DNA from: Sesamum alatum
Lineage: Eukaryota; Streptophyta; Magnoliopsida; Lamiales; Pedaliaceae
Reading direction: 5' to 3'
Assembly: GCA_034509735.1 (NCBI GenBank)
Contig: JACGWO010000003.1
Location: forward strand, 38,610,873-38,674,872
Length of the DNA: 64,000 nucleotides
Part shown: positions 38,470 to 49,500 of the stretch, piece after piece
How positions within the stretch are numbered: the first letter of the stretch is position 1
Layout of the letters: every line of letters starts with the position of its first letter
Program-made: the position numbers and the translations under genes
Notes under the pieces: generated by a model
Told to the model about the DNA's origin: nothing
Databases searched by the model: none
The model's input: only the letters and a program-made list of their open reading frames with translations

Positions 38470-39365
38470 ATTGGGAGTGTTTGTGCGAATTTTGGAAAAA
38501 TATTTTTAAACATCTAGATTTAGAAAAATACTTTCGAAGTGTTTGAAATACCAACTTCTACTTCTGAAATTACTACAAAAGCATTTTTAAAACAAAAGCT
38601 AAAAGCACTTTGGGGGGTGCTTCTAGTTGCTTTGACTTTTTTGTAAATAAATTCAACTTCCTTTTGGATTACTTTACCCTCATTATAATAATTTTAATTT
38701 AATTTTACCCTTTTTAATCTATTTTTAAAATTGTTCATTTAAAGTTGACGTTAGAATTTTTAAATAATTTGAATAATCTATCACTAACAGAATTTATATC
38801 ACATATTTAATATTTTTATATTTTATTTTCTCTATATTATATGATATTATTCCTAAATCATAAAAAATATAAATTAAATGGCTATGAGTAATTAAAAAAA
38901 TATATTTATTATCTATCATGCAAGTTTATTTATTGTGCATGAATGAACAATTATATTATATAGTGGGGACATTATGAATTAAACATCGAATTTTTCTATT
39001 AGTATTTGATATTTTTAAGAATTTAAATTATAATTATTTTATAAATAATTAAATATGAGATATACTAATTAAAATAAAATTTATTATTTCTTGAGAGAAA
39101 TTAATTTTATAATCAAAAGAAAAATGCAAATTAATATTGAGCAAAAATTGCAATTTTTTAACACATGGAACAAAATAGTGTTTAATCAATTAAACATGTT
39201 CTAGAAGTATTTTTTCCCCTAACACTATTCAATTTAGTTTTTATCTGCTTTTCAATTTTTTTTACAAACACTACTCACTTTTAATTTTGATACAATTTTT
39301 AAATTTTTATACGAAAATCACTTTTTTAAAAGCAAAAGTTATTGCAAACACTCGTCTCCTTTTTT
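38470..39365. repeat. Large imperfect foldback, hAT-MITE-like
   Basis: GGGAGTGTTTGTGCGAATTTT on the left faces inverted GCAAACACTCG with TATACGAAAATCAC on the right, and CTAAAAGCACTTTGGGG / AAAAGCAAAAGTTA blocks lie inside. The interior is AT-rich and non-coding. The boundaries are approximate. Confidence 0.4.
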
Positions 39366-39614
39366 TTTCTCCTTTTTTTTTTCTTTTTTTTTTTTTGTTT
39401 GGGCGGACTTGTAAAATAAGCTAACAACTGAATAGGAGCAGAATTCCGAGCGTACATTCCTTCCCTCTCCAACTATAGTTGTGCCATGAAAAAGATTATT
39501 CCTTTCTTTGGTTTCATTTTTGGGATAGTTTTGGAAATGTGGAAAAGAATAACTTTAAACATAATCTATTAGAGATTTTGTGCCTGTTTGGCCCTAATTT
39601 TTTTTCTTTTTTTA

Positions 39615-39900
39615 AGTGAAAACAATGAACATTATTAATTGAACTAAATCGATTACAATCAGTCCTGTCGACTATCAATCTCTGATAGATACAATTGGAA
39701 CAATCATACATTGATCAATAATACAATATCACATAAATTAAATTTAAACAACCCCTTATTATTACAGTATACAAACAATCCTATTATACAGTAGACTATC
39801 ATCCCACGCATTGGTGGGATTCGAACTCATGACCTCTAAGGTTATGAAGCCTCAACCTTAAATCTTAACTACTAGGCTAAAAGATCATAGGTTGGCCCCA
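39615..39900 (-). mobile_element. tRNA-derived SINE
   Basis: The minus strand has a tRNA-like head with box A (TTAGCCTAGTAGTTAAGA) and box B (GAGTTCGAATCCC) about 40 bases apart. A body with CAATGCGTGGGATGATAG and TTATGTGATATTG follows, then a terminal A-rich run near 39600-39615. The body matches the copy at 25.66-25.84 kb. It has no tRNA acceptor stem pairing, so it is a SINE and not a tRNA gene. Confidence 0.75.
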
Positions 39901-40585
39901 ACGTTAAGCAGATAAAATATGCCTTTTGAGTGTGAATGTATTCTTTTTTTTCTTTTTATGTTGTTTGACCTTCTTTTTTTTTTTCTTTTTAATCTTACTG
40001 CAATTATTTTTTATTTAATTATTTTTTATATCAATTAAATAATTTTTTTTCTCAATATTTATCATGATTCTTTCGAAACGAGTATCGTAAGTGAAATAGT
40101 CTTATCACTCCAAAGAAAGCCGGTTCCTCTTTTTCCAAACCCTTCCTTAACCTTCATAATGAGGTTATTTTTTTGAAATTATTTATCCCATAAAAATTAT
40201 CTTACAATAAATTATGCTACTATGTGCCGATCTCGGCCTTAGAGTAGTTTAAACAAACTCAAAACTTTCACTATTAAGAAATAGGAAAATCAACAGAAAG
40301 TCTATCACACTCCTTCGTCCTTAATTCGTTATAATATACTAGTAATGTGTGGTATATTCTACCTCTGTAAATTTTACAATACTTAATAAAATATATAAAA
40401 ATAATAAATTAATATTGAATTTATAAAATAATGGTGACATAAAGGATGCATGAAAAATAAAATAAAATAAATATCAAAAGTTAATGGAGGTGTGGAAAGT
40501 TAGATCAATAAATAAAAAAATCAAATTAAATATTAGAAAAACAAACCAAAAAAGAGGAGACACAAGAAAGGTGTTCTCTCTCAAT
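39901..40585. other. AT-rich spacer
   Basis: Nothing coding is recognised; there are T-rich and A-rich runs only. Confidence 0.4.
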
Positions 40586-40587
40586 AT

Positions 40588-41428
40588 ATAGGGGAAAAAT
40601 ATAAAAAACCCTCCTATGATATTAAGAATGTTAAAAAAACTCAATGTGAAAAATAAAGTCAATTACACTCCTTATGCTATAAATAAAGGTTCAAAAAAAC
40701 CCCAGGATTGCGAAGATGGGTATGAAAATGTATTTTTTTGACAGAATTACCCTTATCACCCCACATATATATATTATATAATATATAAACATTTATCAAT
40801 AATAAAAATATTATTTTATATATAAATATATAATTATATAATATAAATATTTTTAATGATACATATTAATTATAAAAAATAACCCATCAGCCCCCTGCCC
40901 CCATTGCCGCCCCATCTCCTCCCCCTCTAACTCCACCGCCCCCCATCCCTGTCGCCCAGTTCCCGGCGTCGCTCCACACCCTCCCTTCCGTCACCGCCCA
41001 TCCACGCCGCCCCATCGTTGCCCAGTTCCCCCTTGACCCGTCGCTCCGTCACCGCCCAAACGAAGATCCCCTTTGCGACGTCGCTGCCCAACTGCCCCTC
41101 GCCTAGTTGCCCCATCGCCACACAAATGAACCCTCCCTCGCTCAGTCCCTCGCCGCCCAGACGAAGATCCCCGTCGCGACGTTGCTGCCCAGCTGTCCCT
41201 CGTCTAGTTTCCCCATCGCCACACGAACGAACCCTCCCTCGCCCAGTCACGTGGTCTAAGCCTGGTCAATGTGAGGAACATTTTAGTCATTGCTCCTAAA
41301 AACATATTTCTAGGTTGACCAGGGGCAGTGTGACTCATTATTTATAACATAATGGTGATTTTTTATATTAAAATTTTCACAAGGGAATTTTTGAAATTTT
41401 TTCATATCACAAGGGGTCAAATGAATTT
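40588..41428. mobile_element. TIR element carrying a GC-rich insert
   Basis: The ends (ACCCTCCTATGATATTAAGA... on the left, inverted ACCCCTTGTGATATGAAAAA... on the right, each followed by a TTATG(C/T)TATAAATAA block) form diverged inverted repeats of about 100 bp. Between them 40885-41250 is abruptly GC/C-rich with an internal 101-bp tandem repeat. The sharp composition change inside AT-rich arms is what a sequence-capturing (Pack-MULE-like) element looks like. Target duplication is uncertain (ATATAG words at both flanks). Confidence 0.5.
41053..41250. repeat. GC-rich 101-bp tandem repeat, about two copies
   Basis: CGCCCAAACGAAGATCCCC at 41053 recurs as CGCCCAGACGAAGATCCCC at 41154, and the similarity continues through CTGCCCA and CATCGCCACAC to CCTCCCTCGC. 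Open frames on both strands here are a by-product of high GC content. Confidence 0.8.
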
Positions 41429-41452
41429 AACCTAACATATAGTGTAGATAGA

Positions 41453-43072
41453 TGAAAACAATGGAAGTATGCAACGCAATAGTTGAACATTTTGCAGTAA
41501 TTGAAGAACGCCATAGCTAAATAGGAATCGAGGTTTTGTATTCTGTAAATTTGGGAAAGTTCTGATGAATGAACAGGAAACCCTACTTCCCTTACATAGA
41601 CGAGCTAAGGGGAGAACTAATTCTGCAACAGAATAACCGCCTCCAACTACTCTAACAAACCTACCCACGTAGACACCAAGTGGATCAATGAAGTAAAGAA
41701 TAAACCAGTCAGCAAAGTTGCCAACAAATAGAGGAAAACATGACAACAAAAATACAAAGGACAAAAAACGATTTTGTCTGTAAACACAATTTCTCTTCTC
41801 CATCTAACCAGCATCATCAAACTGAAGCTGGCGAGTAGCATCATCAAACCAATTCACAACACACACCCCACAAGCTTGACTGAGAGTCAGCAAGAACAAG
41901 GCTAGCTTGCCGAGGAAACCCAGGAAGGCAGGACCAGGAAGACCCTTGGTGAAGACGTCAACGAGTTGATCATTGCTGCGAAAAAATGAAGGTGCAATGA
42001 AACCGGCCTTGAACTGATCCCGCACAACGTGGCAATCGATCTCAATATGCTTCGTCCGTTCGTGAAACACGGGGTTAGTGGTGATGTGGAGCGCAGCCTT
42101 ATTGTCACAAAATAAGGGAATTGGCGTCTGGACAGGAAGATCAAAATCATGCAGCAAGAAGGAGAGCCACTGCAACTCACAAATGGTGGCGCTCATGCTG
42201 CGATATTCGGCTTCGGCGAAGGAGCGAGACATGGTGGCTTGCTTCTTCGTCTTCTAGGACACGAGAGAATCGCCAAGGAATATACAAAATCCAGTCAAAG
42301 ACTGGTGAGAATCACTGCAAGACGCCCATTCAGCGTCGCAAAAGGCCCGAAGTTGTAACGAGTTGTTGGAAGGAAAGAACAGATCCCTCTATAGACTCAA
42401 GCAGGCATCTCGTCAGTGGAATTAGGAGTTCACTTCCAAGCTTGTCGCTTTTGGTTTCAGGCAGTCCGTTCATGACCACTGCCTCATGGTTAAAGGCTCT
42501 GGGGACTCCTTTGTTGCTCTTCTCATCTATGTCGATGATGTTCTCCTGACCAGTCCCTCGTCCGCTCTTCTTGATGAGGTGAAATCTTATCTTGATGCCC
42601 TCTTTACTATCAAGGACCTGGGTGTTGCTCGCTTCTTCCTTGGCCTCCAAATCGCTAGATCCGAGGCCGGCCTCAGCCTTCATCAGTAATTGAAAACAAT
42701 GAAAGTATGCAACGCAATAGTTGAACATTTTGCAGTAATTGAAGAACGCCATAACTAAATAGGAATCGAGGTTTTGTATTCTGTAAATTTGGGAAAGTTC
42801 TGATGAATGAACAGGAAACCCTACTTTCCTTAAATAGACGAGCTAAGGGGAGAACTAATTCTGCAACAGAATAACCACCTCCAACTACTCTAACAAACCT
42901 ACCCACGTGGACACCAAGTGGACCAATGAAGTAAAGAATAAACCAGTCAGCAAAGCTGCCAACAAATAGAGGAAAACGTGACAGCAACAATACAAAGGAC
43001 AAAAAACGATTTTGTCTGTAAACACGACTTCTCTTCTCCATCTAACCAACATCATCAAACCAATTCACAACA
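41453..43072 (-). mobile_element. Rearranged, internally deleted Ty1-copia element
   Basis: Direct LTRs at 41453-41861 and 42691-43072 read TGTTGTG...GTTTTCA on the minus strand and are flanked by a perfect 5-bp duplication ATAGA (41448-41452, 43073-43077). The interior is only about 830 bp. An RNase H segment is in the expected minus orientation (about 42355-41862: [22 protein letters not shown]; one Trp codon is replaced by a stop). A reverse-transcriptase segment (about 42363-42689) lies on the PLUS strand (YRLKQASRQW, LLIYVDDVLL, FFLGLQIARS). Gag, protease, integrase and the primer site are absent. The left LTR carries a 27-bp internal duplication. It cannot transpose on its own. Confidence 0.85.
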
Positions 43073-43091
43073 ATAGATATAGACAAATGAG

Positions 43092-43450
43092 AAATTATAT
43101 TTTTCGACCCATAATTTAGCATTTGTGCACTTAATTTAGTTTCATAAGGAATTTTCGAAAGTAACACTACAATTTTAAAAGAAAATTCCCACTTTCAATC
43201 CATCCTTCTACCAACTTTTATTAAAAAATTGACAAAAATCTGACGTGTAAGTTATATGATCGTTTCCCTCCATTTCGAAGAGATAATGACCACACGACTT
43301 GCATATGATTTCTCGGCCAATTTCTTAAATAAAGTTGGTAGGAGAACTGAAATTAAGTCTTTTGCAAATTATAAGACTACTTTTGAAAATGCGACAAATA
43401 GTGAAATTGATCAGTAAGTTGTGAAACGAAAAATACAATTTTCACATTAG
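43092..43450. mobile_element. MITE-like inverted-repeat element
   Basis: The left ATTATATTTTTCGACCCATAA and right inverted ATTGTATTTTTCGTTTCACAA ends match over about 50 bp. TTCAATCC...CCAACTTTATT inside pairs with an inverted partner. It is non-coding. Confidence 0.6.
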
Positions 43451-43599
43451 ACAAAACACACACAGTCAAGACAATTATAGTACTTTTGCTTCCTTTAAAA
43501 ATAACATCAGACATATTTTCAACCATTTTAAACACATTTACAAATTAGTCTTTCCCGACGGCCACAAAATTTCCAGCTCTGCAGTTTGCACAATCAGCG

Positions 43600-46500
43600 A
43601 TGGCTTCCTCAAGCATGCAGCCGGAGCCGCAGCCATGGGCGTCAACTGTTGTTAATGCGGCAAATTTCGTACCCACAAAGCTCTGGTTAAGGTACAAGAG
43701 TAGCAATTACCCAGCCTGGAGAGAGCAGATGCATTGCATTTTGGAGAGCCAAGGATTGCTTGGTTTCATCGACGGCACCAACCCGCCGCCGCCCCCAATC
43801 GTCGCTGATGCAACGACGGCGGTGGCCGTCAAGAACCGAGATTACTTTCGGTGGATTAGAACTGATGCGGTTGTGAAGGGATGGATTTTGTGTTCACTCA
43901 ACGACGACATCATTGACAAAGGGATGGCCTTCAGAACTTCCAGAGGCGTTTGGTTGGAGCTGGAAAACAAGTTCGGACGGCCTCATGGCCGTCGTGATGG
44001 GGGTACGTCCGTTCTCCCCCTGTCCAAACTTTTCGTATTTCGTATTTATACACTACATTTCTAACAAATTGCATTTTTTTACTTTTTCTTTTTGGGATTT
44101 TACATTAAAGTTTAAAATCCTATAATATTTTATTTATTAAGAATATAATTGATCCAATAGAAGTATATTTTTGAAGAACTGAAACCTTTTATCTAAAGTT
44201 TTCTGTTATTTGTTAGGTAGTGCATAGAATTCATCATATGTTATTAATGACAGTTTGTAAGAGTGTCGTAAAAAATATATATTAACTGACAATATTATTA
44301 TTTTTTATTAGATAAATAAAAGTAAAACCAATAATAAAACAACTATATATATATATATATATATCATTAAAGTGAACAATTACATGAAAAACGTATTACA
44401 CTTGTTGGTTTAATTCCGCAAAATCTGATATGGATGAGAATTTTCAAAACTAATTAATATAAGCCGTCTCTCAAGTACAGAAGTGGAAACTGAAAAGCAG
44501 GAGGAGACAGAGGGAGAAGATGTTAACGAGCGCTACTTGATACTATACAGAGCTGCACTAGAGGGTAACTGGGAGGCTGCAAAACAGATCTTTGACGAGC
44601 ATCCTGAGGCAATGACGGCAAGAATTGATCCCAGCATCAAAGTAACAGCACTTCAGATTGCTGTCGGGGCCGGAAAAAGAGCCATTCATTTTGTCGAAAA
44701 GTTGGTTGCAGTAATGCCTGAGGATTCAATAGCTGCCAAGGACAAAAATCGTTACACTGCCTTGTCTTTTGCTGCAGCCGTCGGCAACATAGAGGCAGCA
44801 ACTATTCTAGTTAACAGAATGCCCGATTTACTTTACATTCCAGACAGGCTTGGTCGTTTCCCCCTCCAAACTGCAGCTCTACATGCTCATAGAGACATGC
44901 TTAAATACTTGATTTCCGTCACCAGGGATGATGCTCATCATCAAAATCCATATGCTGCCTCCGCAGGACTTATCCTCCTTATCTTTGTTATTGATGCTGA
45001 ATTTTTAGGTGAGCACCTTTTTTTTTCTGTTTGAATCATGATCGAGTTTACTAATTAATTACTCATCTAATTAATTATTGATACAGACATTGCATTGTAT
45101 TTGGTGGAGAAGTACCCTTATTTGGCCAGCCTAACACTTCCGGAGGACGGTGTGTCCGCTTTGATGAAGATTACTTCAAAGAAGTCTGTTTTTGTTAGTG
45201 AAAGACGCTTCAACTTCTGGGAACGATTCATTTCCACTTGTTAGTCATGTCTCAACTATTACTAGTCTACAACTATGTATTCGTAATACCACCTTGTTGT
45301 TTGAAAAATTTTAAATATCCTCCTGAGGCCTGAGGTTTTGTGATCTTTTAATAAATAATCCATTTCCATTCATTTTTATGAGTAAACTAATCAAAATACC
45401 TTTATGCAAACTGAATTATTTTTATTAAATTTTGAATTTTTTTGAACTATAATGTGAAGGGAGAGGTTTTTAAAGTTTTTTATACAGAGGAGCAATTAAT
45501 GCAATTTGACTTAGCTGATTTTTCTATCTATTTTATCATAGAAGAAGGTAATTAATTTTTCTGAACGAATATCCTTCTCATCTTGCCTTGAAGGTGTTTC
45601 TATGAAGCCCATATCAAGACATCAATTAACGAAAGGTGGTGACATAGAGAGCACGGCCCAAAACAGCCAAGCAGGTAAACTATTTCTTTCTCTTTCAACG
45701 AATTACTTACTTTGAATGTATTAACTCTGGCAAGTAATTATAAATTACTGGTAGATCTAATAATTTGATTAATTAAGCATTTCCTTTTATGAAATCTAAA
45801 ATTTATGCATCCTATTTCAAACTTTATTGTATGCATAATCTCTTTCATTTAATATATATACATAACGTGTATAAAGATTATTTCATCTATTTATTTATAT
45901 ATAAGATCTATCTAAAATTTTCATCCTTAGCTTCTCCAATCAACTCATTTTCACATAGACATGTACGCTTTTTTAACTCCAATTCCATTCTCACTCCATC
46001 TCTATCGAGAAATGGTTTCCATTAATTATACCACAAGAAATAATGTTATTAGCAATGGGTGAAAATTAGTAAGGTGTGATCAAAACACAATTGCACAAAA
46101 CAATGTCGCAAGTCAAAAACTTGAGAACTCTTCTCAAGAATTGATTTCTCCAATTAGGAATGAACTCAATGAAGTACCTTTACAATGAATTTTGGTCCTA
46201 TATTTATAGTAAATGAGGTGGGGTAAAATTACTATGCTACCCTTCAACCGCTTCTAATCTAACGGTTGTAATTTAATCTGTGGGGGCAGCTTGGTAATTC
46301 GACATCTCTTCACTAACCACTAACCTTAACTACCTCTAATGGCATTTCCGTAAATACGTTTACATTTGAGGGTATTTTGGTAACTTGCTTGGTCTAGTAT
46401 TTTCTAGCACTATCAGTAGCCCCCCAACTTCCAAATGTATCCAGGAAATTTGGAAGTTCTGATAGATGATCTGATTCTGATGCAGCTTCCCCCTTTTGGT

Positions 46501-49500
46501 AGTATTCTTTTTGCTGCAAAGTATTTTCCTCTTGGGACTCTTTCTAGCATGAGTCCTTCCTCCACCAGGGCTCTTTTTTATTTCACTCCTTCTTTTGCCA
46601 TGATTCTTTTGTCTTCTTGGTCTCAGCCACATTCCAGAAAAATATCAAAACGTGTTGGGTTGGGTATATAGCTCTTCATCTCTTTTCTTGTAGTAATTTT
46701 TGTTCTTTTAGACTTCCACAGGTCATCATTCATCAATCCGAAAAAAACAGAAATAATTCGTCAATCCGAAAGAATTTTAGGATGTCAGGCACTCAAGAAA
46801 ATATCCAACGAGGCGTCGCCAGGGGTTCGTCGATGCCGGGTCGAGGCGTGGGGCTGGTCGAGGCATATGCCCGTGGCCCCCCCCCCCCCTCGGCCATATG
46901 GACAATGGTCGTGGCCCCCCATTGTATTCTGGCCGTGGCCCCCGCCTCGACCATATGGACAATGGTCGTGGCCCCCCATTGTATTCTGGTCGTGGCCCTC
47001 CGCCTCGGCCGGATTCCGACCGAGGGTGGCTTTGTTCCCCCTCCTTCTGCCTCTGTTGCTCGTCCTGAAGTCGTCGATTTTGATCAAGAAGTGATTTTGA
47101 TTTAGGGCACCAGGAATTCACCCGAGCGTTCATCTGGTTCACTATATTTTTCCAGACATTGAAGTTAGGAAAAAGTTAGAAACTCCTCGATTTCCTTCAA
47201 TGGCGCAAGCGCTTGTTTTAGACCTCGATGTCGCATGTCAGTCACTCCTGCTCCTAATTCTTTCACGTACTTTGAAGGGTTTCTCCCGATGTTTTGGGAT
47301 CTTGGTGTAACTTTCTCTTTTGAGGCTTTCGATATTTTGTTTATCCTTAGGAGAGTTGTTAAGGACTCGTACTTCTAACTCTTCCTCTCAGCGGTTGTAA
47401 AAGTTGTAAAAGTTTTTAGAGTGACCCTTTTTTCCAACAATCTTCGGAGCGAGAAGTTTTGTTGGGCTTAGTATGATTGCAAGCATGATTCGGTCCGTTC
47501 TCGCCTTTTGTCAAGGAAGGAGGACGAGGTTGCTTGCTCCCTTATCCTCTGCAACCTCGTATGTCGCCATGGGGGCGAGTGGGCCCTAGCCCATTCGATG
47601 GTTGTTGTAATTATGTTGCGTTGCGTCACGTTTGAATCACCTCGCATCGCGACTCGTCATGTTGAATTTGCGTCGCGCCATGTTTGAATCACCTCGTGTC
47701 GCGATACGTCATGTATCGCGTCCCGTCAAATTGCGCCGGGTTGCAATGCGTCGCGTTGAATTCTTCGGAAGCTTTGTAGAAGTTCCCTTGGTTGGAACAC
47801 TCTGGAACTTCGTGGGAGTTCTTTGTCATTTGGGGAACTTCTTAAGAGTTTATTTTGTCAAAATATTTTGGAACTTCGGAGGAGTTCCTCGTCGTATGGG
47901 AACTTCGTGGGAGTTCCTTTTCACTGTGTTATCAAACTTTGTTTCTCTATTGTCTATTATGTTTAGTTGCTTCTTTTTAAACTAAATATCAACTTGAGGG
48001 GCAATCCCCCTCTTATAGGAAGAATATTTAAACTAAATATCAATGTGAGGGGAAATCCTCCTCTTATAAGCAAGATATCGATGTGGGGGGCCATCCCTCT
48101 CTTATAGACAAAACATCATTGTGAGGGGCAATCCCCCTCTTTTGACGAAACATCAATTTGAGGGGTCATCCCCATCTTTTAGACAAAATATCAATGTGAG
48201 GGGTCATCCCCCTCTTTTAGATAAAATATTAATGTGAGGGGTCATCCCCCTCTTCTAGGCCATCCCCCTCTTTTAGATAAAATATTAATGTGAGGGTTCA
48301 TCCCCCTCTTTTAGATAAAATATTAATGTGAGGGTCATCCCCCTCTTTTAGATAAAATATTAATGTGAGGGGCCATCCCCCTCTTTTGCTAACGAAAGAG
48401 TTAATGCGAGCTTACAACAAGTAGGTAAAAAAGGTGTATATTTCATTATCGTAATTTTGGATTACAAGGCGTCTGAAAAGAAATACGATGCATTAAGTAA
48501 AATGTTTCTTGAGGCTAGCAATATTCCACGTGTGTGGGAATTAGATCTAGAATTGACTTAGAGTGGCAATGTTTCTTGTCGCGTCAGCTTCCTTAATACC
48601 AGATCTTTGACTTGGAATTCTTGATGCCGTACTTTATCATTGCGGGCCTATGCTATTAATGCCCTGTAAGCTCCCCTCTTTGCATTCGCGCCACTCCTAA
48701 GCCCCTCGTGGAATCCAGTTTGGCTAGTCTTTCTTCGTCATTGCTGACTGGTTCCTATTGTCGCGTACTGAGTGTTCCCTTATGTCCACCGGGACGACTG
48801 CTTTTGTCCTATTGACTAGATTGAACGGGGGACTCTCTCGTGCCTCATCGCGGGGTTGTTCAGTACGCCTTTAGGACTCCCGAGCGTCCTTCCACCCAAC
48901 TTCCTTTAGCTTCCTTTAGCCTCGTCCTCAAATTATGGAAGACTATCCTGCTGGTTACTTCCGCCTGCCCGTCAGAATGGGGGGTCGCGATGGTCCCATA
49001 TTTACCGCTGGGACGTGAATGACGTTGGCATGCTCTTGGCACTCTCGGATTTCTTCACTAAGTTCCAAGCATCCTTACACATTGTAGGCCAGAGGTGTCT
49101 TCGCCGCGGGGCCTTGCATGCCAACACTCTATCTCCAATTATCATGAACTTAGCTGTCCTAGCTCGAATTACCCTTGCTTCCTTGGGGTCTTGAGGCAAA
49201 ATTTCCAGACCTTCTTTCCAGTTGGGTGAAAGTCTCTTCGCCGTCAAGACTTCTCTCCCTACAACATCCACTTCGGGTCGTTCTCGCCTTAGTAGGGTTA
49301 TCCTCCTACTCTCCGCATGAGCCAATGAGTTGGTCAACTTTGCGAATTAGTTTGCTTCTTCCTTGTATGACCGCGGAATTTGTTCTAGGGCGAACTCGTT
49401 GAGCTTCCTTCTTAACGCTCGAATGTTTCCTAAGCACTTGGTCATCCGCTCCTCCAACTTCGTAATCTCTATTTTCTTGCTTGACCATAAGTTGGAAGTC

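Noticed and set aside
39790..39900. tRNA gene on the minus strand
   Set aside because: A and B boxes are present but the acceptor stem does not pair and a SINE body follows.
40927..41299. Open frames on both strands in the GC-rich block
   Set aside because: Low-complexity composition and a 101-bp repeat explain them; no domain, and both strands are open at once.
46777..47142. Pro/Gly-rich ORFs on both strands
   Set aside because: By-product of the 57-bp tandem repeat and C run in the gypsy 3' region.
47990..48390. Resemblance to a CRISPR array (short repeats with spacers)
   Set aside because: Repeats are contiguous and diverged within a plant gypsy element; there are no constant-length unique spacers, and the genome is eukaryotic.
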